From assembly GCF_002803845.1 (NCBI RefSeq), contig NZ_CP024985.1, positions 7,947,501 through 8,011,500 of the forward strand: a stretch of 64,000 nucleotides of DNA, read 5' to 3'. The position numbers were made by a program, and so were the translations under genes. This document shows, one piece after another, positions 1 through 7,735 of the stretch. The stretch is from Streptomyces lavendulae subsp. lavendulae. Its GTDB lineage: Bacteria > Actinomycetota > Actinomycetes > Streptomycetales > Streptomycetaceae. Under the pieces are notes generated by a model that was not told where the DNA came from, did no database searches, and saw only the letters and a program-made list of their open reading frames with translations. Numbering within the stretch: the stretch's first letter is position 1; every line of letters begins with the position of its first letter.

Positions 1-1371
1 CTGCGCGGCATGGAAGCCGGGCTGCGCCGGCTGGAACGCCGCATGGAAGACGGCGACACCTCCGTCCTGACCGACTACGCCGACCTGCTGACCACCTACG
101 AACTGCGCGGCGGATACGAAGCCGACGCACGCGTCGAACGCGCCCTGCACGGCCTCGGCCTGCTGCGGCTGCGCCGCGACTGCCCGGTCGGCGCACTGTC
201 CGGCGGGGGCCGGGTCCGGCTGCGCCTCGCGACGCTGCTGGCCGCCGAGCCCGAAGTGCTGCTGCTCGACGAACCGACCAACCACCTGGACGACTCCGCC
301 CTGACCTGGCTGGAGGAACACCTGCGCACCCGCCGCGGCACCACGGTGGCCGTTTCCCACGACCGCGTCTTCCTCGACCGCGTCACCACCTCCCTCCTGG
401 AGGTCGACGGCGACACCCACACCGTCGTGCGCCACGGCAACGGCTACACCGGCTACCGCGCCGAACGGGCCGCCGCCCGCGAGCGCGCGGAGCAGGCCCA
501 CGAGGCCTGGACCACCGAGGTCGCCCGGCTGCGCGACGCCGCGGCCGGCACCGCGCGGCGGGTGGCGCCCGGAAGGGCCCGCAAGGACGGCAACAAGATG
601 GCCTACGACCGGGCGGCCGGCCGGGTGCAGCAGTCCCTGGCGAGCCGCGTGCGCCAGGCCGAGGAACGCCTCGGCCGGCTGCTGGCGCAGCCGGCCCCCC
701 GGCCCGCGCCGCCCCTCCGCTTCACCGTCGTCCCCCAAGGCGGCGAAGCGCGCGGCACGCTGCTGGCGGCGCACTCCGCCGAGGTTCCGGGGCGGCTGGC
801 GCCCACCAGCCTGACCCTCGGCCCCGGCGACCGCCTCCTGATCGGCGGACCGAACGGCGCCGGCAAGAGCACCCTGCTCGACCTGCTCGCCGGAACGGCA
901 GAACCCGCGCACGGCCGCGTCGAACGCCGGGGCCGTATCGGACTGCTCCACCAGCTGCCGGACCCCGGGCCGGACGGACTCACCGTCCTCGCCGCCTACG
1001 GGCAGGGACGCGCCGGACACCCGGAGGAACACGCCGAACAGCTGCTGGCGCTCGGGCTGTTCCACCGCGACCGGCTCGGCGTCCCCGTCGGCAGCCTGTC
1101 GGCCGGACAGCGGCAGCGGCTCGCGCTCGCGCGCCTGGTGACCGAACCGTACGACGTCCTGCTCCTCGACGAGCCGACGAACCACCTCTCCCTGGCCCTG
1201 GTGGAGGAACTGGAGACGGCCCTGCGGGACTTCCCCGGCGCCGTGGCCGTCGTCAGCCACGACCGGATGCTGCGCGCCCGCTGGCAGGGCGCCCGGCTCG
1301 ACCTCGCGGCGGCCGCCCCCGCCGACGGCCGCTCAGCGGCGCTCCCGACGCCCGCCGCCCACGCGGCCTGA
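1..1371 (+). CDS. ABC-F antibiotic-resistance ATPase, 5' end outside window
   Basis: ABC-F proteins bind the ribosome and dislodge antibiotics; they have two ATPase domains and no membrane segments. The frame is open from base 1, so the N-terminus and first Walker A lie upstream. Visible in order are the first signature LSGGGRVRLRLA and Walker B LLLDEPTNHLDD, a basic linker containing RKDGNKMAYDRAAGRVQ typical of resistance-type ABC-F proteins, the second Walker A (GPNGAGKST, about residue 280 of the visible part), signature LSAGQRQRLALA and a second LLLDEPTNHL. The downstream lyase gene starts 38 bp after the stop on the same strand, which suggests an operon aimed at streptogramins, as with staphylococcal vga/vgb. 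TlrC, VarM or OleB-like macrolide specificity cannot be excluded. Confidence 0.93.
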   Translation: MRGMEAGLRRLERRMEDGDTSVLTDYADLLTTYELRGGYEADARVERALHGLGLLRLRRDCPVGALSGGGRVRLRLATLLAAEPEVLLLDEPTNHLDDSALTWLEEHLRTRRGTTVAVSHDRVFLDRVTTSLLEVDGDTHTVVRHGNGYTGYRAERAAARERAEQAHEAWTTEVARLRDAAAGTARRVAPGRARKDGNKMAYDRAAGRVQQSLASRVRQAEERLGRLLAQPAPRPAPPLRFTVVPQGGEARGTLLAAHSAEVPGRLAPTSLTLGPGDRLLIGGPNGAGKSTLLDLLAGTAEPAHGRVERRGRIGLLHQLPDPGPDGLTVLAAYGQGRAGHPEEHAEQLLALGLFHRDRLGVPVGSLSAGQRQRLALARLVTEPYDVLLLDEPTNHLSLALVEELETALRDFPGAVAVVSHDRMLRARWQGARLDLAAAAPADGRSAALPTPAAHAA

Positions 1372-1409
1372 CCCCGACGCCCGACGCCGCCCGTCCCGAG
1401 AGGACCAGT

Positions 1410-2315
1410 ATGCCCCGCACCCTCGCCCCCGACCGCTCCTTCCCCGTCTCCCACCCGGGCTCCGGCCCGTACGCCCTGACCGTCGGCGCCGACGGCGCGC
1501 TGTGGTGCACGCTGGTGCACGCCGGCCGGATCGCCCGCCTCACCCCCGACGGCCGGCTCGACGAGTTCCCGCTCGACTCGGACTCCTGCGGACCCTCCCT
1601 CATCACCGCGGGCCCCGACGGCGCGCTCTGGTTCACCCGCATGCGCGACGACCGGATCGGACGGATCGACGTGGACGGGCACGCCCGCTCGTACGCCCTG
1701 CCCACACCGGGCGCGGGCCCGTACGGCATCGCGGCCGGCCCCGACGGCGCCCTCTGGTTCACCCAGTTGCACACCGACCGGATCGGCCGCATCGACACCG
1801 GGGGAGCGGTCGTGGAGTTCCCGCTGCCCGGCCTCGCAGGGGCCTTCCCCTCCATGATCACGGCAGGCGGCGACGGCGCCTTCTGGTTCACCCTCAACCA
1901 GGCACACGCCATCGGCCGGATCACGACCGCCGGCGAGGTGACCCTCCATCCCCTGCCCACGCCCGGGGCGGCTCCCGTCGGGATCGCCGCGGGAGCCGAC
2001 GGCACCCTGTGGTTCACGCAGATCGGCGCGGGCCGCATCGGGCGGATCACGACGGCGGGGGAGGTGAGCGAGTTCCCGCTCCCGGACCGTTCCTGCCGCC
2101 CGCACGCGATCACCACCGCCCCCGACGGCTCGGTGTGGTTCACCCTGTGGGCGACCGGCCGGATCGGCTCCCTCACCCCCGGGGGAGACCTGGTCGAACA
2201 CGCCCTGCCCGACCCGGCCTGCGAACCCCACGGCCTGGCGTTCGGCCCGGACGGCGCGCTCTACACGGCCCTGGAGGTCGGAGAGGTCCTGCGCCTCGTC
2301 CGCGGCGAATCGTGA
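1410..2315 (+). CDS. vgb: Virginiamycin B (streptogramin B) lyase
   Basis: This enzyme linearises type B streptogramins by opening the ester bond through elimination rather than hydrolysis. The 301-residue protein is a seven-bladed propeller built from repeats of the type GPDGALWFT...RIGRI. By alignment from memory with staphylococcal Vgb, the catalytic His228, His270 and Glu284 correspond to His232 (in RPHAIT), His274 (in EPHGLAF) and Glu289 here, so the active site looks intact. The ATG at 1410 follows a GAGAGGA ribosome site. It sits directly after the ABC-F gene; the two together would cover the B component and possibly A. No signal peptide is visible, so it should be cytoplasmic. Confidence 0.92.
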   Translation: MPRTLAPDRSFPVSHPGSGPYALTVGADGALWCTLVHAGRIARLTPDGRLDEFPLDSDSCGPSLITAGPDGALWFTRMRDDRIGRIDVDGHARSYALPTPGAGPYGIAAGPDGALWFTQLHTDRIGRIDTGGAVVEFPLPGLAGAFPSMITAGGDGAFWFTLNQAHAIGRITTAGEVTLHPLPTPGAAPVGIAAGADGTLWFTQIGAGRIGRITTAGEVSEFPLPDRSCRPHAITTAPDGSVWFTLWATGRIGSLTPGGDLVEHALPDPACEPHGLAFGPDGALYTALEVGEVLRLVRGES

Positions 2316-2325
2316 ACCGGGAACC

Positions 2326-2373
2326 GCGCCGGAGCCGGGCGGCCCGGCGCGGGAGGAGCGGCTTCGCCGAAGC
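2326..2373. terminator. Weak hairpins between convergent genes
   Basis: GCGCCGG at 2326-2332 pairs with CCGGCGC at 2344-2350, and a small GCTTC/GAAGC stem follows at 2361-2373. They lie between the lyase stop (2315) and the stop of the convergent gene at 2376. There is no T tract; the termination role is inferred. Confidence 0.4.
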
Positions 2374-2375
2374 GG

Positions 2376-2798
2376 TCAGGCGGCCGTGAAAAAGGTGTCG
2401 GGCACGCCGTCGAGGATGAACCCGTTGTCGAAGCGGACGCGGAGCGTCACGCGCAGCCGCTGTTCCAGGTAGGCGGCCCAGTCGGGTTCCAGGGCCGCGA
2501 TCTGCTCTTCGAGCCGCTCCCTGCTCTGCGCGGGCATGTCCCGGCCGAAGGAATCGAGCAGCGAGGCGAGCCGCTCGTACTCGCGGGCCCCGTGGCTCGG
2601 CCGGTCGTGCGTTGCCACCTCCACCACGGTCCCCGGCGTGCCCGCCGCCAGCCACAGGGACCCCACGGCTCCGCCCGCCGCCTCCTCGTCCCCGGGGCCG
2701 CCTTCCGGGCCGTCCGCGGTGGCGTCCGTGATCGCGACGCGGTCGCTCAGCCTGGTGTCCGCCGCCAGCTCGACCCGCAGGCCCTCGTGGAACGTCAT
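2376..2798 (-). CDS. Hypothetical protein
   Basis: A 140-residue soluble protein that I do not recognise. It begins MTFHEGLRVELAADTRL, has an acidic low-complexity stretch (GPEGGPGDEEAAGG), a central part with a charged helix (REYERLASLLDSFG...RERLEEQIAAL) and a C-terminal strand-rich end, RVRFDNGFILDGVPDTFF. The pattern of 'GTVVEV' near residue 60 and the terminal VRFDNGF hints at a small SH3-like or KOW-like barrel, but this is only an impression. The ATG at 2798 is preferred over an in-frame start 39 bp further upstream because GAGGG lies upstream of it and the extra residues look non-coding. It is convergent with the lyase gene. Confidence 0.6.
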   Translation of the reverse strand: MTFHEGLRVELAADTRLSDRVAITDATADGPEGGPGDEEAAGGAVGSLWLAAGTPGTVVEVATHDRPSHGAREYERLASLLDSFGRDMPAQSRERLEEQIAALEPDWAAYLEQRLRVTLRVRFDNGFILDGVPDTFFTAA

Positions 2799-2897
2799 CG
2801 GTACTTCATCCCTCGGATCGGTGCACGGTGCCCGCAACCCCGGGCGGTGCCATTATCCGTACCGGACCGGCCGGGTCCGGCAGGGCCGCCGGTCGGC

Positions 2898-4073
2898 CTA
2901 CACCAGGGCGCCGTCCCTGGCCACGATCCGGCCGCCGCGCACCACCACGTCGCGCCGCGGCACGTCGACCACGGCCTGGGGGACGCATTCGCCCTCGACG
3001 AGCACGAAGTCGGCCGGGGCGCCGGGGGCGAAGTCCGCGTGCGCCAGCCCCATCACGTCGGCGCCGCCGTGCGCGCCCACGGCGAAGCAGGACGTCAGCT
3101 CCTCGTCGAGACGGGCGTCGGTGGTCCAGCCCAGGAGGTGCGCGCGGTGCAGCATGTCGGCGTTCCCGAACGGGCTCCAGGAGTCGCGGACCCCGTCCGA
3201 GCCCAGGCCGACGCGGACGCCGTGCTCCCGGAGCCGGGCGACGGGCAGCACCAGGGACTCGCTCGGGGCGACCGTCGTCAGGGCGATGTCGAGCTCGGCC
3301 AGATCGGCGGCCATCGCGTCGAGGGCGGGCTCGGACAGGAACGGCAGGCAGAAGACGTGGCTGACCGTCACCCTCCCGCGCAGCGACAGCGCCCGGGTGC
3401 GCTCTACGACGGCCCGCAGGACTTGCGTGCCCATCTCGTCCCGGTCGTGGAGGTGCAGGTCCACACCGACGCCGTAGCGGTCCGCGAGCCCGAAGACCAG
3501 GTCCAGCTGCTCGTCCAGGGCGTGGTCGAAGCCGATCGGGTCGATGCCGCCGATCAGGTCGACGAAGCCGCTGCGCGCCGCGTCCTCCAGGAGCGCGGCC
3601 GTTCCCGGGGCCCGGACCACACCGTGCTGGGGGAACGCCACGATCTGCACGTCGAGCGCACCGGCGAGGCGCTCCCGGGCCTCGGCGACGCCCTCGACAC
3701 CGGCCAGGCCGTACGCGGGCGCCACATCGGCGTGCGCCCGCATGGCCCGGGTGCCGCGCGTCACCGCGTGCGCCATCAGCCCGTAGGCGCGCTCGCCGAC
3801 CGGGCGGGGCTGGGCCCGGTGGAGCTCCACGTCCTGGTCGCAGTAGCCGGCGATCCCGGTGGCGGGCCGGCGCGAGACCCAGTCGCCGCCCCAGCTCGTC
3901 TTGTCCGGGTGGATGTGCGCGTCGACGAGCGAGGGCAGCGCCATGCGGCCCCCGCACTCCACCACCTCGGCACCCTCGGGCGCGGGGGCGCCGGAGACGC
4001 GGCCGTCCACGACCACCAGGTCCACGGGCCGCCCCATCCCGAGGGGACGCACGTCACGGAAGACCACGGACAT
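2898..4073 (-). CDS. Amidohydrolase, cytosine-deaminase-like
   Basis: A 391-residue metal-dependent amidohydrolase of the cytosine deaminase/AtzC-like group, predicted to hydrolyse a C-N bond of a small ring or amide substrate in the cytoplasm. Metal-ligand motifs are visible: DAHIHPDK near residue 56, HLHDRDEMG near residue 214, VSHVF, and GLGSDGVRDSW, which carries the catalytic Asp. The C-terminus returns to the composite beta domain (DFVLVEGECVPQAVVDVPRRDVVVRGGRIV). AAGGAG lies 5 bases before the ATG. It lies downstream of a GntR gene on the same strand with 101 bp between them, and that gap carries a candidate operator. Substrate is unknown; a role in catabolism of a compound sensed by the GntR protein is inferred. 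Confidence 0.85.
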   Translation of the reverse strand: MSVVFRDVRPLGMGRPVDLVVVDGRVSGAPAPEGAEVVECGGRMALPSLVDAHIHPDKTSWGGDWVSRRPATGIAGYCDQDVELHRAQPRPVGERAYGLMAHAVTRGTRAMRAHADVAPAYGLAGVEGVAEARERLAGALDVQIVAFPQHGVVRAPGTAALLEDAARSGFVDLIGGIDPIGFDHALDEQLDLVFGLADRYGVGVDLHLHDRDEMGTQVLRAVVERTRALSLRGRVTVSHVFCLPFLSEPALDAMAADLAELDIALTTVAPSESLVLPVARLREHGVRVGLGSDGVRDSWSPFGNADMLHRAHLLGWTTDARLDEELTSCFAVGAHGGADVMGLAHADFAPGAPADFVLVEGECVPQAVVDVPRRDVVVRGGRIVARDGALV

Positions 4074-4110
4074 GGGGGCTCCTTGGGGCAGGGGATGCCG
4101 GGCGACCCTT

Positions 4111-4120
4111 TTGTATACCA
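4111..4120. promoter_or_regulatory. Candidate GntR operator 1
   Basis: TTGTATACCA, in the promoter region of the amidohydrolase, 38-47 bases before its start codon. It is the exact reverse complement of the site at 4186-4195 and fits the loose GT(a)-(t)AC core known for FadR-type GntR proteins. Binding is inferred. Confidence 0.6.
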
Positions 4121-4174
4121 GCCGGGGATCGGCTTACAAGAATCCCCGGACCGAGACCCGGGAGGACTGACCCC

Positions 4175-4912
4175 TCAATCTGTCTTGGTATACAAACAGG
4201 TGTCCCCGAAGAGCGACTGCAAGGCCACCGAGCGACTGTCCCGCACGTGCAGCAGCGTGCTCGCGGCAGCGGCCTCCTCGTCACCCGCCGCGATGCGCCG
4301 GAAGATGTCCGCGTGCTGCGCCCTCATGTGCCCCGGCTCCGCACGCAACCCGAAGAGCAGACGGAGCTGCCAGTCGAGCTGCTCCATCGTCCGCGCCAGC
4401 AGCGGATTGCCGCTCAGCGCCACGATCCGTTCGTGGAAGGCGGCGTGCTCGGCCACCTCCCGCGCCCCCTCGTCCGCCGTCGCCGCCCGCTCGGCCCCCT
4501 CCAGTGAGGCCCGCAGGGCGGCCAGCCCCGCCGGCTCCCCGGGGAGGGCCGACGCCACCGCACGGGCGGCGAGCCGCGACGCCTGCACGGCGAGCGGCTC
4601 CCACACCTCGTACAGCCACCGCACGTCGGCGCGCTCCAGCCGGCGCACGCGCACCCCGCTGTGCGGCAGCAGCTCCAGCAGCCCCTCGGCGACGAGGGCC
4701 CGCAGCGCCTCGCGCACCGGGACCCGCGACATCCGCAGCTCCTCGGCGACCTCCCGCTCCACCAGGCGCGAGCCCATCGGATAGCGGCGGTCGACGATCC
4801 GCTCCCGCACCGCCTCCCGCGCCTGCGCGCTCAGCGGGGTGCGCGCGACCGGGGCACGCCCCCACTCCGCGGGTTCCCGCCCCGATGCCGTTCCGCCGCC
4901 CGCCACGCCCAC
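4175..4912 (-). CDS. GntR-family regulator (FadR/FCD type)
   Basis: A 245-residue transcription factor. The winged helix spans about residues 25-95 (SAQAREAVRERIVDRRY ... VEREVAEELRMSRVPVREAL), followed by an all-helical FCD ligand-binding domain in which FHERIVALSGNPLL is the typical metal or ligand-binding stretch. Its 3' end contains one copy of a 10-bp element also found upstream of the amidohydrolase, so it probably represses that gene and responds to a related metabolite. The GTG at 4912 gives a 25-residue Gly/Ala-rich lead before the HTH; a later start is possible. Confidence 0.88.
   Translation of the reverse strand: MGVAGGGTASGREPAEWGRAPVARTPLSAQAREAVRERIVDRRYPMGSRLVEREVAEELRMSRVPVREALRALVAEGLLELLPHSGVRVRRLERADVRWLYEVWEPLAVQASRLAARAVASALPGEPAGLAALRASLEGAERAATADEGAREVAEHAAFHERIVALSGNPLLARTMEQLDWQLRLLFGLRAEPGHMRAQHADIFRRIAAGDEEAAAASTLLHVRDSRSVALQSLFGDTCLYTKTD
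4186..4195. promoter_or_regulatory. Candidate GntR operator 2
   Basis: TGGTATACAA, the reverse complement of the element at 4111-4120, 75 bp away. It lies inside the last codons of the GntR gene (encoding CLYTKTD), so together the sites bracket the intergenic promoter. Looping or cooperative binding is an inference. Confidence 0.55.
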
Positions 4913-5008
4913 CGGTCCTCCGCTCGTCGTGCCCCGGGCGAGGATACGGGCCCGCGCCCGTCGCGGAATCCGCCGCCGGGGCCCGCCGGTGGTCGTGAAA
5001 GAGACGGC

Positions 5009-5740
5009 CTAGCGGGACCACACCGTGCCGCGGGCCTCGTACTCCATCATCTCCTCGACCCCCGTCGCCGCGTCGGCGCCCAGTTCGCGGCGGACGAGCC
5101 ACAGGGCGAGTTCGAGCCCCGAGGTGATGCCGCCGGCCGTCACCAGATCGCCGTCGTCCACGACCCGCGCCCCCTTCAGCACACCACCCTGCCGCTCCAG
5201 GTCCGGGCGCGCCCTGTGGTGGGTGGTGCAGGGCCGGCCCCGGGTCAGTCCGGCGGCCGACAACAGCATGACGCCGGTGCACAGGGCGCCGATGGTGAGC
5301 CCGGGACGCGGTGCCTCCCGGAGCGCCTGCGGCAGGACACCGCTGCGGATCTCGGCCCACACCCCGGGATCCTCACGCCGGGCGTAGCCGCCGCCCGGCA
5401 CCACCACGACGTCGGCCTGCCGCGGGTCCCAGCCGTGCTCCACGCCGACGCGCGTCCCGTACGAGGCCCGGACCGTGCCGGGGCGGGACGTGCTCACGTA
5501 CCGGACCTCCACCGGCCGCTCCGTGAAGAAGCGGGCGGCCGAGAAGACCTCGTACGGGGCGGCGAAGTCGAGCTCCTCCACCCCGTCGAACATCACGATG
5601 TGCACCCTCAGGGGCTTCACGCCTCCGCCCCCGGCCGCGGAAGCGGCCGGGGCCCCCGCGATCCCGGCCACCCCCGAGACCGCTCCGGTGGCCCCCAGTG
5701 CGGTCGACGCCCGGAGCACGTCCCTGCGGTTCAAGCTCAT
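5009..5740 (-). CDS. DJ-1/PfpI family protein with Tat signal
   Basis: A 243-residue DJ-1/PfpI superfamily protein, closest in look to isonitrile-hydratase or AraC-type amidase domains. The N-terminus (MSLNRRDVLRASTALG) carries a twin-arginine signal ending near ASAA, so export by Tat is predicted, which is unusual for this mostly cytoplasmic family. The mature part has MFDGVEELDFAAPYEVFSA and the nucleophile elbow GALCTGVMLLSAAGL, where the Cys is the family's reactive residue. A final helix, TSGLELALWLV, is typical. The start at 5740 is fixed by the Tat motif. It is divergent from the response regulator-flavoprotein operon; a shared promoter region could couple both to redox or stress. Confidence 0.85.
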   Translation of the reverse strand: MSLNRRDVLRASTALGATGAVSGVAGIAGAPAASAAGGGGVKPLRVHIVMFDGVEELDFAAPYEVFSAARFFTERPVEVRYVSTSRPGTVRASYGTRVGVEHGWDPRQADVVVVPGGGYARREDPGVWAEIRSGVLPQALREAPRPGLTIGALCTGVMLLSAAGLTRGRPCTTHHRARPDLERQGGVLKGARVVDDGDLVTAGGITSGLELALWLVRRELGADAATGVEEMMEYEARGTVWSR

Positions 5741-6058
5741 TGCGGCACTCCTCAGTGTGGTTCGCACGGATCGGGGGCGGCCGGACAGCGGCCCCGTCGA
5801 GGGGGTCGGGGGCGCCGGTGCACGGGTTCCCGAGGACTCCTGTGGCGCGCCCCACACCGGGCCCCACACCGGGCCCCACACCGCGCGCCCCGCACCGCTC
5901 CCGCACCGTCCGCGACCCGGGACGCACCCGCCGCACACGGTCCGTGGCGTCCCCCGGCGAACCGGGACGATCGAACATACGATGGGCGCAACCGGCGCAA
6001 CCGGCGCGTGCGGCTCGCCGCGCCGCCGGTCCGGACCGCTCGGGTGGGTGGGAGACAT
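5741..6058. other. Divergent promoter region
   Basis: 318 bp between two divergent starts. It contains three tandem 12-bp units (5849-5884) and a double GCGCAACCG run just before the rightward gene. A GGGAG ribosome site precedes the ATG at 6059. No gene is visible. Confidence 0.6.
5849..5884. repeat. Three tandem 12-bp units
   Basis: GCCCCACACCGG is repeated at 5849-5860 and 5861-5872, with a third copy at 5873-5884 ending GC instead of GG. It lies in the divergent promoter region. Confidence 0.85.
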
Positions 6059-7735
6059 ATGGCAGAGGTCGCCGACGCAGCGCGGACCGTCATCCTGACC
6101 GTGGACGACGACCCGGGAGTCTCCCGCGCCGTCGCCCGCGACCTGCGGCGACGCTACGGCGCGACCTACCGCGTCGTGCGCGCCGAGTCCGGGGAATCGG
6201 CGCTGGAGGCGCTGCGCGAGCTGAAGCTGCGCGGCGACCTGGTGGCCGTCATCCTCGCCGACTACCGCATGCCGCAGATGAACGGCATCGAGTTCCTCGA
6301 ACAGGCCCTCTCCGTGTACCCGGGTGCCCGGCGCGTCCTGCTGACCGCCTACGCCGACACCAACGCGGCGATCGACGCCATCAACGTCGTCGACCTCGAC
6401 CACTACCTGCTCAAACCCTGGGACCCGCCCGAGGAGAAGCTCTACCCGGTCGTCGACGACCTCCTCACCGCCTGGCGCACCAGCGACTACCGGCCCGTCC
6501 CCGCCACCAAGGTGGTCGGACACCGCTGGTCGGCGCGCTCCTCCGACGTGCGCGAGTTCCTGGCCCGCAACCAGGTGCCCTACCGCTGGTACTCCTCCGA
6601 CGAACCCGAGGGGCGGCGCCTGCTGGAGGCCGCCGGGGCCGACGCGCAGCGGCTCCCGCTGGTGATCACCCCCGAGGGCACCGTCCTCGTCGAGCCGGAG
6701 GCGCCCGAGCTGGCGGCCCACGTGGGGCTCGCGACGACCCCGGCCGCCGAGTTCTACGACCTCGTCGTCATCGGCGGCGGTCCGGCCGGCCTCGGCTCGG
6801 CCGTGTACGGAGCCTCCGAAGGGCTGCGCACCGTACTCGTCGAACGCTCGGCGACCGGCGGGCAGGCCGGGCAGAGCTCCCGCATCGAGAACTACCTCGG
6901 CTTCCCGGACGGGGTGTCCGGCGCACAGCTCACGGACCGCGCCCGCCGCCAGGCCGGCCGCTTCGGCGCCGAGATCCTCACCGCCCGCGAGGTCACCGGG
7001 CTGGAGGTCAACGGCGCCGCGCGCGTCGTCCGCTTCTCCGACGGCACCGCGGTCGCCGCGCACAGCGTCATCCTGGCGACCGGCGTGTCCTACCGCCAGC
7101 TCCACGCACCGGGCTGCGACACCCTGACCGGCTGCGGCGTGTACTACGGCTCCTCCCTCACCGAAGCCGCGTCCTGCCAGGGCCAGGACGTCTACATCGT
7201 GGGCGGCGCCAACAGCGCCGGACAGGCCGCGATGTACCTGGCGCGCGGCGCGAAATCGGCGACCCTGCTGGTGCGCGGCGAGTCCCTGAGGGCCTCCATG
7301 TCCCACTACCTGATCCAGCAGATCGAGGACGCCCCGAACATCACGGTGCGCACCCGGACCGTGGTCGACGAGGCCCACGGCGACGGGCACCTGGAGCAGC
7401 TGACCCTGCGCGACGTGGACACCGGCACGACCGAACTCGTCGACGCCCAGTGGATGTTCGTGTTCATCGGCGCCGCCCCGCTCACCGACTGGCTCGACGG
7501 TACGGTGCTGCGCGACGAGCACGGCTTCATCCTCGCCGGGCCGGACCTCACCCCCGACGGACGGCCGCCCGCCGAATGGGAACTGGACCGGCCCCCCTAC
7601 CACCTGGAGACCAACATCCCCGGCGTGTTCGTGGCGGGCGACGCCCGCGCCCAGTCCGCCAAACGCGTCGCGTCCGCCGTCGGAGAAGGAGCCATGGCCG
7701 TGATGCTCGTCCACCGGTACCTGGAGCAGTCGTGA
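6059..7735 (+). CDS. Response regulator fused to thioredoxin-reductase-like flavoprotein
   Basis: A 558-residue fusion. Residues 10-135 form a receiver domain with acidic pocket DDD at 16-18, phosphoacceptor Asp68 (ILADYRMP), Thr96 and Lys119. Residues 145-225 resemble a glutaredoxin-like linker (REFLARNQVPYRWYSSDEPEGR ... PLVITPEG) with no CxxC. Residues 230-558 form a two-dinucleotide-binding flavoprotein: FAD motif GGGPAG at 239-244, second nucleotide site GGANSAG at 382-388, and the FAD-closing GVFVAGDARAQ. The redox CxxC of thioredoxin reductase is absent; the equivalent region reads GCGVYYGSSLTEAASC. It may therefore be a phosphorylation-gated oxidoreductase or redox sensor that does not reduce thioredoxin. 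Its stop overlaps the next start (GTGA). Confidence 0.9.
   Translation: MAEVADAARTVILTVDDDPGVSRAVARDLRRRYGATYRVVRAESGESALEALRELKLRGDLVAVILADYRMPQMNGIEFLEQALSVYPGARRVLLTAYADTNAAIDAINVVDLDHYLLKPWDPPEEKLYPVVDDLLTAWRTSDYRPVPATKVVGHRWSARSSDVREFLARNQVPYRWYSSDEPEGRRLLEAAGADAQRLPLVITPEGTVLVEPEAPELAAHVGLATTPAAEFYDLVVIGGGPAGLGSAVYGASEGLRTVLVERSATGGQAGQSSRIENYLGFPDGVSGAQLTDRARRQAGRFGAEILTAREVTGLEVNGAARVVRFSDGTAVAAHSVILATGVSYRQLHAPGCDTLTGCGVYYGSSLTEAASCQGQDVYIVGGANSAGQAAMYLARGAKSATLLVRGESLRASMSHYLIQQIEDAPNITVRTRTVVDEAHGDGHLEQLTLRDVDTGTTELVDAQWMFVFIGAAPLTDWLDGTVLRDEHGFILAGPDLTPDGRPPAEWELDRPPYHLETNIPGVFVAGDARAQSAKRVASAVGEGAMAVMLVHRYLEQS

Noticed and set aside
5009..7714. A 901-codon open frame on the minus strand through the response regulator-flavoprotein gene
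   Set aside because: Only the last 243 codons (from the Tat start at 5740) look like a real protein. The rest is the GC-driven shadow of the plus-strand gene.
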